NCBI GenBank assembly: GCA_041493035.1 | Contig: JBGPYB010000065.1 | Span: forward strand, 1 to 25,262 | Source of the DNA: JBGPYB01 sp041493035 | Lineage (GTDB): Bacteria > Acidobacteriota > Vicinamibacteria > Fen-336 | Length of the DNA: 25,262 bases | Direction: 5' to 3' | Shown: one piece after another, positions 16,437 through 23,998 of the stretch | How positions within the stretch are numbered: the stretch's first letter is position 1 | How the letters are laid out: each line of letters opens with the position of its first letter | The notes under the pieces: generated by a model | Told to the model about the DNA's origin: nothing | The model's database searches: none | The model's input: the letters and a program-made list of their open reading frames with translations, nothing else | Translations under genes and position numbers: made by a program

Positions 16437-18779
16437 CTACCAGCGATAGCTGACACGAACGTAACCTACCTTGGCTTTGTAGTCGCCATCGTTGGCGACC
16501 AGGAAGAACGAGCCGGGGACGTAGTGCTGGTTCACGAGGCTGTTGGAGTCGCTGATCGTGTACTCCTCGTAGAAGCCACCGAGCCCGAAGGTCCACGCCT
16601 TGGCGAACTGGTAGCGAAGCTCGGCGTTCAGGGTCCAGATCTTGGTGTCGTCGTACGCCGGGATCCCGGTGATTCCCACTTTAAGGGGGCGGCGCGCGAG
16701 CTCCGGAGCGCCGCCGGTCGGTGAGGCGATGTCGTTGTTGCCGTTGACCTCCTGGTAGCGCCCGAAGAGGTCCAGGTACCACTTCTCCGGCTTCAGCGTG
16801 AACTTCCCACCGGCCCCGAACGAGTTCGTCTTGTCGTTCACGTTGGAGGTCCAGTCGTCCAGCGTGGTGAAGGAGACCGCGGCGCCGCTCTGGCGCCCCC
16901 TCTGGGCGTCGACCTGCTTCTCATAGGTGTAGAAAGCGTAGACGCTGGTCTTCTCTCCCGGGCTCCAGTCGGCTTCGACGGTGACGGTGTCGTACTTGGC
17001 GCTCAGGAGACCGTAGCGGCTCTGGTCGTAGTCGTCGTTGGTCCGGAAGTAGCCGACGGCGAACGTCGCGTTGCCGTTGCCGGGCGTCAGTTGAAGGTTG
17101 GCGCCGATCTTGTCGACCTTCTTGTGGGCCTGATCGAACCTTATGTTGCACGGCGAGCCGCCGCAGCCGAAGCTCGCATAGGTCTTCTCGATCACCGGGC
17201 CGCCCCCCTCGGCCGGGATGGCCAGAAGGTTGGCCGGGGCGCCGGGCTTGACCTGCGAACCATCCTCGCTGCGCTCGATCTCCAGGCCCTCGTAGCCTCG
17301 GGTGCCCTTCTCGTAGCTGGCCCGGAGGAGAGCCCAACTGCCGCCGCGGAGGATGGCCGCGGCGACAAAGGCGTTCTCCTTCGTCTTCTCGGTTTCACGG
17401 TACGAACGGTCGAACCCGGTGTGACGGTAGCCCGCCTCCAGCGTGACCTCTCCGAAGTCATAGTTCGCGGTGGCGTCGAAACGCTGGTTCTTGTAGTCGT
17501 ACGGAACGCTGATGCGGGGAATCGCCTCCCAGACGCCGTCGAAGCGGGTGTAGCCCGGGAACGAGAGCCGGGTCGTGTCGTTGGTCGTCTCATAGAGCCG
17601 GAACCGGGCGTTCACCGACAGCTTGTCGGCCGGGCGCGACGTGAACGTTGCGGCGAACGACGTCCGCTTGATCTTGCCGTCCAGGTGCTGGGCCGGCAGG
17701 TTGGCGGGATTGGCGGCCACGAAGGGCGCCGCCGGGTTGCTGGTCGGCGTGATCGCGGTGTTGGTGGTGTACGGGATGAACGGGCTCTGATCCTGGGTGA
17801 AGTCGCCGTAGGACGCGTCAACGTTCAGGCGCGTGCGGGTCGGCTCGTGCAGCTTGAAGGTCGCGCCGACGTTGCCGACCCAGGCCTTGTTGTCGGGAGG
17901 CAACGCCATGAGGCCGTGGGACGGTCCGCCGATGGACCCCGAGCCAGGGGCTGTGTACGCCGAAGCGTCGGTCGAGTCCGTGACCCGGAAGGGGTTGTCG
18001 AAGGAGAGGCTCTCGATCCCGTTGTTGAACCAGTTGTAGTGGAGGCCTGCACGAACGACGCCCCAGGAGCCGTTGTACTGCGCCTCGGCACCAAAGTCCT
18101 GGGTCACGTAGTGGACCGTTTCCGGCAGCTCGACGACGTTGCCGAAGCCGAAGGACGTTCCGGAGGCCGACCGGTCGCCCACGCGCCGCTCGTGGAAGTA
18201 CGTGACGCGGACGTCGAAGGCCTTCGTCGGCGTGAGGCGGACCGCCACGTTCCCCCGCTCGCGCTCGAGCTTCAGGTCGACGTGGTTGGCTGCGTCGAGG
18301 GAGGGCCCCACGAGCTTGCTCAGAAAGGCGTAGTTGACGCTGGGGCGGGGCGCCGCGGTGATCGCTCCCTGGAAGGCCCCCTGCAGGGTGTTCGAGAGCT
18401 GCCAGACGCCCTCGCTCGTCTCCTGGAGGAGCGTGTGACCATCATTGCCGAAGCGGTGCGGGATCTCGTTGTAGTCACCTTCGACGCGGATCTTGTCGTT
18501 GCCCAGCTTCACGCGGTAGCGCTGGTCGTCCTGCCGGATGTTCGACCCGAGGAAGTCGTACCGGAAGTCCCCCTTCTGTCCGAACAACCGGAAATACGGG
18601 GCGACGACACCGCTCGGGACGTCGCGGTATTCGAGGAACTTCGAGGAGTCGGTGTCGACGTTGAGCTGGTTCACCCCGAGGTTGACCTCACCCGTCTGGA
18701 AGTCCTCGGCGGTAGCCGGGAGCGGCCCTGTTGCGGCGGCCAAGGTCACGATCGCTGCGATGAAGAGCGTGGGCTTCAT
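16437..18779 (-). CDS. MtrB/PioB-family outer-membrane beta-barrel
   Basis: A 780-residue outer-membrane protein. ATG 18779 has GGGGAGG just upstream and begins a signal peptide (to about PATAED); the in-frame extension further upstream runs over the decaheme gene and is not used. The mature chain is a long series of amphipathic beta strands with aromatic girdles and ends in VSYRW, a typical barrel-terminal signature. Start of the mature protein (GEVNLGVNQLN, then SSKFLEYRDVPSGVVAPYF) fits the MtrB/PioB family, in which the barrel sheathes a decaheme cytochrome to let electrons cross the outer membrane. One CGGSPC pair lies in the C-terminal half. Only 2 bp separate it from the decaheme stop, so the pair is co-expressed. 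Confidence 0.88.
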   Translation of the reverse strand: MKPTLFIAAIVTLAAATGPLPATAEDFQTGEVNLGVNQLNVDTDSSKFLEYRDVPSGVVAPYFRLFGQKGDFRYDFLGSNIRQDDQRYRVKLGNDKIRVEGDYNEIPHRFGNDGHTLLQETSEGVWQLSNTLQGAFQGAITAAPRPSVNYAFLSKLVGPSLDAANHVDLKLERERGNVAVRLTPTKAFDVRVTYFHERRVGDRSASGTSFGFGNVVELPETVHYVTQDFGAEAQYNGSWGVVRAGLHYNWFNNGIESLSFDNPFRVTDSTDASAYTAPGSGSIGGPSHGLMALPPDNKAWVGNVGATFKLHEPTRTRLNVDASYGDFTQDQSPFIPYTTNTAITPTSNPAAPFVAANPANLPAQHLDGKIKRTSFAATFTSRPADKLSVNARFRLYETTNDTTRLSFPGYTRFDGVWEAIPRISVPYDYKNQRFDATANYDFGEVTLEAGYRHTGFDRSYRETEKTKENAFVAAAILRGGSWALLRASYEKGTRGYEGLEIERSEDGSQVKPGAPANLLAIPAEGGGPVIEKTYASFGCGGSPCNIRFDQAHKKVDKIGANLQLTPGNGNATFAVGYFRTNDDYDQSRYGLLSAKYDTVTVEADWSPGEKTSVYAFYTYEKQVDAQRGRQSGAAVSFTTLDDWTSNVNDKTNSFGAGGKFTLKPEKWYLDLFGRYQEVNGNNDIASPTGGAPELARRPLKVGITGIPAYDDTKIWTLNAELRYQFAKAWTFGLGGFYEEYTISDSNSLVNQHYVPGSFFLVANDGDYKAKVGYVRVSYRW

Positions 18780-18781
18780 GG

Positions 18782-19696
18782 CTACCTCCCCAGGTACGGC
18801 CCAGAGGGCGCGTTGCCGCCGTGGACGTTCTGGTGGCAATTCTTGCAGGCGTGCTCCACCGCGCGGTTGGTGATGTTGACTCCCGAGGCGCTGTTGGTCC
18901 CGTCGTAGAGGGTGCCGGGATGGCGCGTGTTGAGGTGGCAGCGCTGGCAGAGGAACGGCAGCTTCGCCACGAGGAGCTTGTCGTGGTTCGAGCCGTGGGG
19001 ATCGTGGCAGAGCACGCAGTTCTCGCGCACCGGAGCGTGCTCCCAGAGGAAGGGTCCCCGCTTCTCGGTGTGGCAGCCCAGGCAGAGCTCGGTGGTCCAC
19101 TCGGCCTTGATCATCTTGGGGCGGGTGGAGTCGTGGGGGTTGTGGCAGCTCGCGCACTCAATCTTCCCCTCGCGGAGCGGGTGGTGGGAGGTGCGGAGGC
19201 TCTTGGCGCGCATGGCCGGGTGGCAGGTGAAGCAGTTCTCGGAGTCACGAGCCGTCTTGAGCTGCGCGTGATCGGACTTGTACTCGTGAATCGAGTGGCA
19301 GGAGGTGCAGGCCAGCTTCCGGCGGTCATGAGTGCTGCCCGCCCAGTTGGCCTGGTTGGCCTTCTCGTGGCAGCCGAGGCAGGTCTTGTTGATGTCCCCG
19401 GCCGAGGCCTTGGAGAGTTTGATGACGGGGCCCGGCTCCCCCTTCTCGAGGTTCGATTTCAGGTGCTCGTCCAAGGGACCGTGGCAGGAGGCGCACTGCT
19501 GCTCGAGGCCGCCGTGCCGCGTCCGCTGGACCGCCGTCACCGCTTCCTCATGGCAGGTCTTACAGTCGGCGACATCGAACGCCGCGTGGGTCTCAGGTTT
19601 CGGCGCCGTCACCGCGACGGTCTGCCCGCGGGAAACGACGCCGACTGCCAGGAAACCCAAGACGGCGAGGGGTACGACCATCCGGTGTCCACTCAT
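18782..19696 (-). CDS. MtrA/PioA/DmsE-family decaheme cytochrome c
   Basis: A 304-residue periplasmic cytochrome. The ATG at 19696 is preferred over an upstream TTG (19723) because it has a G-rich ribosome site (AAGGGGGG) and opens the signal peptide directly. Ten heme motifs in order: CKTCH, CASCH, CLGCH, CTSCH, CFTCH, CASCH, CLGCH, CVLCH, CQRCH and CKNCH. Heme number, length and the following MtrB-type barrel identify the MtrA/DmsE group, which forms the electron wire inside the barrel. No MtrC/OmcA-type surface cytochrome is encoded nearby, so the arrangement resembles PioAB or MtoAB (iron oxidation) as much as Mtr (metal reduction). Confidence 0.92.
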   Translation of the reverse strand: MSGHRMVVPLAVLGFLAVGVVSRGQTVAVTAPKPETHAAFDVADCKTCHEEAVTAVQRTRHGGLEQQCASCHGPLDEHLKSNLEKGEPGPVIKLSKASAGDINKTCLGCHEKANQANWAGSTHDRRKLACTSCHSIHEYKSDHAQLKTARDSENCFTCHPAMRAKSLRTSHHPLREGKIECASCHNPHDSTRPKMIKAEWTTELCLGCHTEKRGPFLWEHAPVRENCVLCHDPHGSNHDKLLVAKLPFLCQRCHLNTRHPGTLYDGTNSASGVNITNRAVEHACKNCHQNVHGGNAPSGPYLGR

Positions 19697-19738
19697 CACC
19701 ACCCCCCTTGTGTCTTTGCGCAACGATCCGAGATGCTA

Positions 19739-19978
19739 CTACTTTCGAGCAAGCGGCGTGCCGGCTGACGCGTCGGGGCCGGCCCGGCGCATCTCGGCGC
19801 GGAGGTTCTCGATGACCGAGCGCTCGAACCTGTGATGCCCACCCAGCGTGAGCTGCGATGGTAGACGCCCCTCCCGCGCCCAGCGGGTCACCGTGTTAGG
19901 GGAAACCCCGAGGAGGAGCGCGACTCCGGAACGACTCAGGTAGGCGCCGACTTCGGGCTCAGCGGCCTTGGTTCTCAT
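19739..19978 (-). CDS. BldC/excisionase-like helix-turn-helix protein
   Basis: A 79-residue DNA-binding protein. ATG 19978 is chosen over an upstream TTG because MRTKAAEPEV leads directly into the fold; the ribosome site is weak. YLSRSGVALLLGVSPNTVTR is the helix-turn-helix, WAREGRLPSQLTLGGHHRF the wing typical of MerR/BldC/excisionase proteins, and SVIENLRAEM the last helix. It has no sensory domain. It lies between the Cys-rich gene (49 bp) and the decaheme gene (42 bp) in the same direction, so it is probably a local transcription regulator of the electron-transfer genes. A palindrome GGTCGACC at 19994-20001, just upstream of its own start, could be an operator. Confidence 0.85.
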   Translation of the reverse strand: MRTKAAEPEVGAYLSRSGVALLLGVSPNTVTRWAREGRLPSQLTLGGHHRFERSVIENLRAEMRRAGPDASAGTPLARK

Positions 19979-20027
19979 CGTCCGGAGACTAATGGTCGAC
20001 CTCGGACCAAGCAATGATTCAAATGGT

Positions 20028-20378
20028 TCAGTTGGAGCGAATCGGGGTGTCTGTCAGGGACTGGCGGACTTCCCCGACAGCGTCCACCACGAGGGGCAAG
20101 TAGGTCGAAAGGGCACAGTCCCCCTGCTCCCTGAGGCGACACGTGCCGCCGGATCCTGGCGACTCGCAGTCTGCGCAAATCTCGGCCTCGATGGCCGCGA
20201 TGAAGTCGTCCATGCGGTGGCTGTCGACAGCCAGGATCGCTTCCACGACCCGGGGCAGGTGTACGTCTAGAGCACAGGCTCGTCCAGACAGCCCACATGT
20301 GCCGTCTCCACGACCGTCCAGGCACGGAGAGCACACGCGCCGTCGAATGGCATCCCGATAGGCGGCGGAGCGATCCAT
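20028..20378 (-). CDS. Cys-rich tandem-repeat protein of unknown function
   Basis: A 116-residue cytoplasmic-looking protein; no signal peptide or membrane helix. The start is ATG 20378, with AGGAGG at 20385-20390; a longer in-frame extension is not supported. It contains two copies of one motif: C-x2-C-x8-C-x6/7-C followed by AL-x2-x-LP-x-VV-x-A (CSPC...CGLSGRACALDVHLP and CADC...CRLREQGDCALSTYLP), separated by a helical DDFIAAIEAE segment. Four cysteines per repeat could hold a metal ion or iron-sulfur cluster. First gene of the decaheme operon, directly after a sigma-54-type promoter and just before a helix-turn-helix gene. A redox or metal sensor acting with that regulator is a guess; I do not recognise the family. 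Confidence 0.8.
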   Translation of the reverse strand: MDRSAAYRDAIRRRVCSPCLDGRGDGTCGLSGRACALDVHLPRVVEAILAVDSHRMDDFIAAIEAEICADCESPGSGGTCRLREQGDCALSTYLPLVVDAVGEVRQSLTDTPIRSN

Positions 20379-20403
20379 CGGCAGCCTCCTCTTCATTATT
20401 TTG

Positions 20404-20420
20404 TGCAAGCAGGGTGCCAG
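20404..20420 (-). promoter_or_regulatory. Sigma-54-type -24/-12 promoter for the extracellular electron transfer operon
   Basis: Minus-strand CTGGCACCCTGCTTGCA fits the -24/-12 consensus (TGGCAC, then TTGCA, GG-N10-GC spacing). The predicted start of transcription, about 12 bp beyond -12 (near 20393), leaves a short leader just long enough for the AGGAGG at 20385-20390 and ATG at 20378. Such promoters need an enhancer-binding protein; none is encoded in the window. Confidence 0.6.
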
Positions 20421-20554
20421 ACCGTTCGCCCCCGTCGCCCCGCGCGCGGGAGACGGCGGCCGCAAAAAAGCCGGGGTCGGCACGTCGACACCGGCAATTC
20501 CTTCGCGACGAAGCCGCGCAGCACAATGGAACGCTGCGAACAGGCCCCGGTTCG

Positions 20555-20571
20555 TTGGCACGCCGATTGTT
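20555..20571 (+). promoter_or_regulatory. Sigma-54-like -24/-12 element for tonB
   Basis: TTGGCACGCCGATTGTT has a perfect -24 box (TTGGCACG), while the -12 box reads TTGT rather than TTGC. Distance to the tonB ATG (20596) is nearly the same as in the divergent promoter at 20404-20420, which supports it. Confidence 0.4.
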
Positions 20572-20595
20572 GTTCCGAGCGGTAGGAGGAGGACC

Positions 20596-21435
20596 ATGGG
20601 ACACGCACAGCAACTCCTGCCGACCACCCAGGTGGCGGGCCTCCTGGGCGCCCATGCCGCGTGGCGCCCGGAGACCTTCCGCTTCCACAGCCTCGTGCTC
20701 AGCGAGCCCCGCTCGCGGACACGCAGCCTCGCAACCACCTTGGCCACGTCCATGGCGCTTCACGCGGTGCTCATTGCGGCCGTGGCCCTTCTCCCGATCC
20801 TGTTGTACGAGGCCATGCCTGAGCCTGGAGCCACGGCGCGCGCGTTCTTCGTGGCCCCCGTCGACATGGCTCCCCCACCGCCCCCGCCACCACCGCCGGC
20901 TGCTGTCGCCCATAGCGTGCGGGTGGTCGTGCCCCGGCCGCAGCCCATCGAGGCCGCCCGCTTCGTGGCGCCCATCGAGATACCCGACCAGATCAGGCCC
21001 GAGCCGGGCATCGACCTCGGCGTGGAAGGGGGCGTCCCCGGCGGCGTGGAGGGAGGCGTGCCGGGGGGCGTTCTCGGCGGTGTCGTCGGCGGTCTTCCCC
21101 TCGCTCCACCTCCACCACCGCCGAAGGTGGTTCGCGTGGGCGGGGCGATCGTTGCACCCAAGCTTCTCAGGAAGGTCACTCCCGAGTATCCCCCGCTCGC
21201 GAGCGCGGCTCGGATAACCGGCGTTGTGATCATCGAGGCGCATGTCGACGTGAACGGCAACGTGAAGACGGCCACGGTCCTGCGCGGCGCCCCGCTGCTG
21301 GACGAAGCGGCCCTCGCCGCCGTACGGCAGTGGCGCTACCAGCCGCTACTACTGAACGGCGAGCCGACCGAATTCCTGCTGACGGTCACCTTGGTGTTCA
21401 ACCTGGCATACCCCGGCGCCCAAGGGTCGCAGTAA
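20596..21435 (+). CDS. tonB: TonB-family energy transducer
   Basis: A 279-residue inner-membrane protein that passes proton-motive force to outer-membrane receptors. The ATG at 20596 is preceded by TAGGAGGAGG. A cytoplasmic N-terminal segment of about 45 residues is followed by one membrane helix (about 45-71, MALHAVLIAAVALLPILLY). A periplasmic linker follows with a nine-proline run (93-101), a Gly-Gly-Val repeat tract (about 141-166, units such as VEGGVPGG) and a second Pro run. The TonB C-terminal domain spans about 195-270, with TPEYPPLA, the GVV-x2-EAHVDVNG strand and AVRQWRYQP. No ExbB/ExbD or receptor is adjacent. It runs divergently from the cytochrome operon, sharing a 217-bp promoter region. 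Confidence 0.92.
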   Translation: MGHAQQLLPTTQVAGLLGAHAAWRPETFRFHSLVLSEPRSRTRSLATTLATSMALHAVLIAAVALLPILLYEAMPEPGATARAFFVAPVDMAPPPPPPPPPAAVAHSVRVVVPRPQPIEAARFVAPIEIPDQIRPEPGIDLGVEGGVPGGVEGGVPGGVLGGVVGGLPLAPPPPPPKVVRVGGAIVAPKLLRKVTPEYPPLASAARITGVVIIEAHVDVNGNVKTATVLRGAPLLDEAALAAVRQWRYQPLLLNGEPTEFLLTVTLVFNLAYPGAQGSQ

Positions 21436-21464
21436 GCGGCGGGAGAGCGATGGGAGGCCGACCC

Positions 21465-22322
21465 ATGGTCTCGATTCGAGAGATCCTCTTCGCGACCGAC
21501 CTCTCCCCTGAGGCCGATCAGGCCTTCGAGCACGTGCGCTCCCTCGCCGATCGCTTTGGAGCGTCGGTGACGATGTTCCACGTGGCCGAAGTCCCGGACC
21601 ACCGCTTCGCCCATTGGGCCTTCGCCCACGGCCACGAGGTCTGGGACCACGCCGAGAAACTGGCGAGAGAGTGTCTCGAGCGGCGCGCCGCGACGCTGAC
21701 GGCGAAGCATAGCGTCGTCCTGGAGCGGAACAGCTCCGCATCCCGCGGCGTGCTTGACATGATCCGAACGCTGCGGCCCGACCTGACCGTCATGGCCACC
21801 CACGGGCGCGAGGGGCTCGCTCACGCCCTCCTCGGGAGCGTGACCGAGCGGGTTGTCCAGCGCTCCTTCCGGCCGATCCTCTGCGTCCGCGAGCCCGACC
21901 ACGGCGGTGTCCTTCCCTACCGACGGATCCTGGTCCCGACAGACCTGTCGCCGGTCTCGCGCTTCGCCTTCCCCATGGCCGCACTCTTTGCGCGCACCTT
22001 CGGCGCGGAAGTGGTTGGCATCCACGTCGTCTCGCCGAGGAGCCTGGCGACCCTATCGGGGATTCCTGCAGTGGAGCTGCCGGTGGTGCCCACGGAGGCG
22101 TCGCTCTGGTCCTTCCTCCAAGCCGACTTTGACGGCGCTTCCCTCGTGGCCCAAGTCCACGAGGGAAGCGTTTGGGACAGGATCTGTCACACCGCCCGCG
22201 TCGAGAAGGCTGACCTCATCGTGATGTCGACAAGGGGCCACGACAGCCTCGGAGACCGGATCGTGGGCAGCAACACCGAGCGCGTGGTCCGCCACGCACC
22301 TTGCCCAGTCCTGGTGGCGTGA
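21465..22322 (+). CDS. Tandem-domain universal stress protein (UspA family)
   Basis: A 285-residue cytoplasmic protein of two Usp domains in tandem (about 1-142 and 147-285). Each begins with the usual hydrophobic strand (REILFATDLS; RRILVPTDLS) and ends with the nucleotide loop G-x9-GS (ATHG...LLGS and STRG...IVGS) and a PVL strand. The loops are nearly complete, so ATP binding is plausible. The ATG at 21465 has GGGAGG 7 nt upstream; an ATG at 21450 is also possible. It follows tonB by 29 bp, probably co-transcribed. Role in stress or redox adaptation is known only for the family in general. Confidence 0.92.
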   Translation: MVSIREILFATDLSPEADQAFEHVRSLADRFGASVTMFHVAEVPDHRFAHWAFAHGHEVWDHAEKLARECLERRAATLTAKHSVVLERNSSASRGVLDMIRTLRPDLTVMATHGREGLAHALLGSVTERVVQRSFRPILCVREPDHGGVLPYRRILVPTDLSPVSRFAFPMAALFARTFGAEVVGIHVVSPRSLATLSGIPAVELPVVPTEASLWSFLQADFDGASLVAQVHEGSVWDRICHTARVEKADLIVMSTRGHDSLGDRIVGSNTERVVRHAPCPVLVA

Positions 22323-22336
22323 GACGGACCGCCGTC
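22323..22336. terminator. Short hairpin between converging genes
   Basis: GACGG (22323-22327) and CCGTC (22332-22336) around a 4-nt loop, filling the 12-bp gap between the Usp stop and the substrate-binding-protein stop. A five-pair stem without T-run; only weakly supported as a bidirectional terminator. Confidence 0.25.
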
Positions 22337-23882
22337 AGCGAGCTTCGGCGCGAGCGAGAGACATCTCGCTGACCCGGACGAGGCCCGTGACGGGCGGGAC
22401 CCAGCGCAACTCGTCGGAGACGATGTAGATGTCGTTCCCGGCGTAGAGGGGGAGGAGGGGAAGTTCTTCCGACACGATCTTGAGGGAGCGCTGCAGCATG
22501 TCGAGGCGTTTCTTGGGGTCGAAGATACGGAGGTTCTCCTCGGCGATCGCGTCGACCTCGGGATGGCGGAAGGCCCCCTTGTTCCCCATGCCGAAGCCGC
22601 GCGCGGGGTCCGCACTGTGGAGGGTAAAGCCGAGGATCTCGCTGGTGTCGCCGCTCGTGCACGCGAAGCCTTGAATGAAGACGTCGAAGGCTCCGTGGTC
22701 GAGAGCCGCGGTCAGCTCGGCCGCACGAAGCTCGCGGAGCGAGACACGGATGCCCAGAGCCCTCCACTGCTTGGCGAGAACCTCCTCCACGGCATGGGGG
22801 AGCCCTCCTTCGACGGCGATGGAGAGGTCGAATGGCTTTTGGCCCGCCTCGGCCAGGGACGCGCGAGCCGCGGCGAGGTCGAAGGGGATCGGCTCCAGGG
22901 TGGGGTCGAAGCCAAAGACCTGCGGGGCGACGAGCGGCCCCACCGGCCTTCCCGATCCGGCAATCGCGCCCCGAATGATCTCGGAGATGTCTGTGGCCTG
23001 AGCCAACGCCCGACGGACCCGGACGTCCCGAAGCGGGTTCGGCGCACCCGAAGCGACCAGGGTGGGCCGCACGTTGAAGAGAGCGGAGAAGACGCCCAGG
23101 CCCTCGGCCTCGACGATGCGCAGACCGCGAGGGAGGTCGCGCCGCATTTCCACGAGACGACCCCGGTCCGCGAAGAGGGTGAGGTCCGGCTTCTCTCGAA
23201 CGATGGCGGCCTGCAGCGCCTTGTCGCCGTGGGCCACGATGAACTCGACCTGCCGAATGGGGGGTGCTGGGTGATGATGCTCGTTGACACCGAGAACGAT
23301 CGACTTCCCTCGCTCCCAGCGCTCGAGTCGATAGGGCCCGGTCCCAAAAGGAGACTCCCCCACCTTGCCGCCGACCGCGCGGACGTGAGCCTCACTCATG
23401 ATCGGGATGAAGGCGAGGCTGTTGAGGATCGCGATGGGGGTATCGGTCTTCAGGTCGATCGTCAGGTCGTCCACGACCGTCGCCGCGACGACGTGGTGGG
23501 CAAAGCCGGTCAGCTCGGAAGTCGGCAAGCCTCGGAGCCGTTCGATGCTGAACTTGACGTCGCTCGCGTGGAGCGACGAGCCGTCGGGGAAGCGGGCCTC
23601 GGGGTCCAGGAAGAAGCGCCAGGTGGTCTCGTCGGGGTTGATCCATCGAAGGGCCAGGCCCGCCGTCACCCGCAGATCCTTGTCGAACCTCACGAGCCCC
23701 TCGAAGATGTTCTCCAGGACGGCGCCCGAGACGTCGTCGAAGGCCACCTGAGGGTCGAGTGTCGTGAGCTCGTTGCCCAGGACCACGCGGAGCGGCCGCG
23801 GGGCGAGGTCCACCGGCTGCTTGCGGCAGCCGAGGGGGACGAGGGCCAGAACGATCGAAAGCAGGGCGTAGGGAGGTCGCAT
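22335..23882 (-). CDS. ABC transporter substrate-binding lipoprotein, family 5 (peptide/opine type)
   Basis: A 515-residue extracytoplasmic binding protein. ATG 23882 opens a lipoprotein signal peptide with lipobox VPLGC (C19), so it is probably anchored to a membrane by lipid. Family 5 features: the LTTLDPQVAFD start, ENIFEGLVRFD, FPDGSSLHASDVKFSIERL, GTGPYRLERWERG and DVRVRRALAQATDISEII. It is close to the usual family length. Permease and ATPase genes are not adjacent, so it works with distant partners or has become independent of them. It is divergent from the DedA gene, with a good -35/-10 pair upstream. Confidence 0.93.
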   Translation of the reverse strand: MRPPYALLSIVLALVPLGCRKQPVDLAPRPLRVVLGNELTTLDPQVAFDDVSGAVLENIFEGLVRFDKDLRVTAGLALRWINPDETTWRFFLDPEARFPDGSSLHASDVKFSIERLRGLPTSELTGFAHHVVAATVVDDLTIDLKTDTPIAILNSLAFIPIMSEAHVRAVGGKVGESPFGTGPYRLERWERGKSIVLGVNEHHHPAPPIRQVEFIVAHGDKALQAAIVREKPDLTLFADRGRLVEMRRDLPRGLRIVEAEGLGVFSALFNVRPTLVASGAPNPLRDVRVRRALAQATDISEIIRGAIAGSGRPVGPLVAPQVFGFDPTLEPIPFDLAAARASLAEAGQKPFDLSIAVEGGLPHAVEEVLAKQWRALGIRVSLRELRAAELTAALDHGAFDVFIQGFACTSGDTSEILGFTLHSADPARGFGMGNKGAFRHPEVDAIAEENLRIFDPKKRLDMLQRSLKIVSEELPLLPLYAGNDIYIVSDELRWVPPVTGLVRVSEMSLARAEAR

Positions 23883-23902
23883 CCGGGCCAGAATCGGGCA
23901 AG

Positions 23903-23931
23903 AGGCTACGCCCGCCGCCGGCCGCGGTCAA
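23903..23931 (-). promoter_or_regulatory. Sigma-70-type promoter of the substrate-binding-protein gene
   Basis: Minus-strand TTGACC (23926-23931) and TAGCCT (23903-23908) with 17-bp spacing. The -35 is close to consensus; the -10 is moderate. Confidence 0.5.
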
Positions 23932-23944
23932 CCTCGGAGCCCGA

Positions 23945-23953
23945 TGCTACAAT
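23945..23953 (+). promoter_or_regulatory. Extended -10 promoter of the dedA-family gene
   Basis: TGCTACAAT, an extended -10 (TG-N-TACAAT), 45 bp before the gene start. No clear -35 was found, as is common for extended -10 promoters. It lies back to back with the promoter of the divergent gene. Confidence 0.5.
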
Positions 23954-23998
23954 GGCGCATTTCGACAGGCGCTGACCATCCGAAACGAGGGAATCGCG

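Noticed and set aside
17091..18908. Long plus-strand open frame antisense to the MtrB-like gene
   Set aside because: No domain, no ribosome site; the opposite strand has signal peptide and barrel strands.
18782..19723. Decaheme gene starting at the TTG at 19723
   Set aside because: The ATG at 19696 has a ribosome site and begins the signal peptide directly.
16130..20378. Missing MtrC/OmcA surface cytochrome hidden in another frame
   Set aside because: No further cluster of CxxCH motifs or lipobox was seen in any frame of this stretch.
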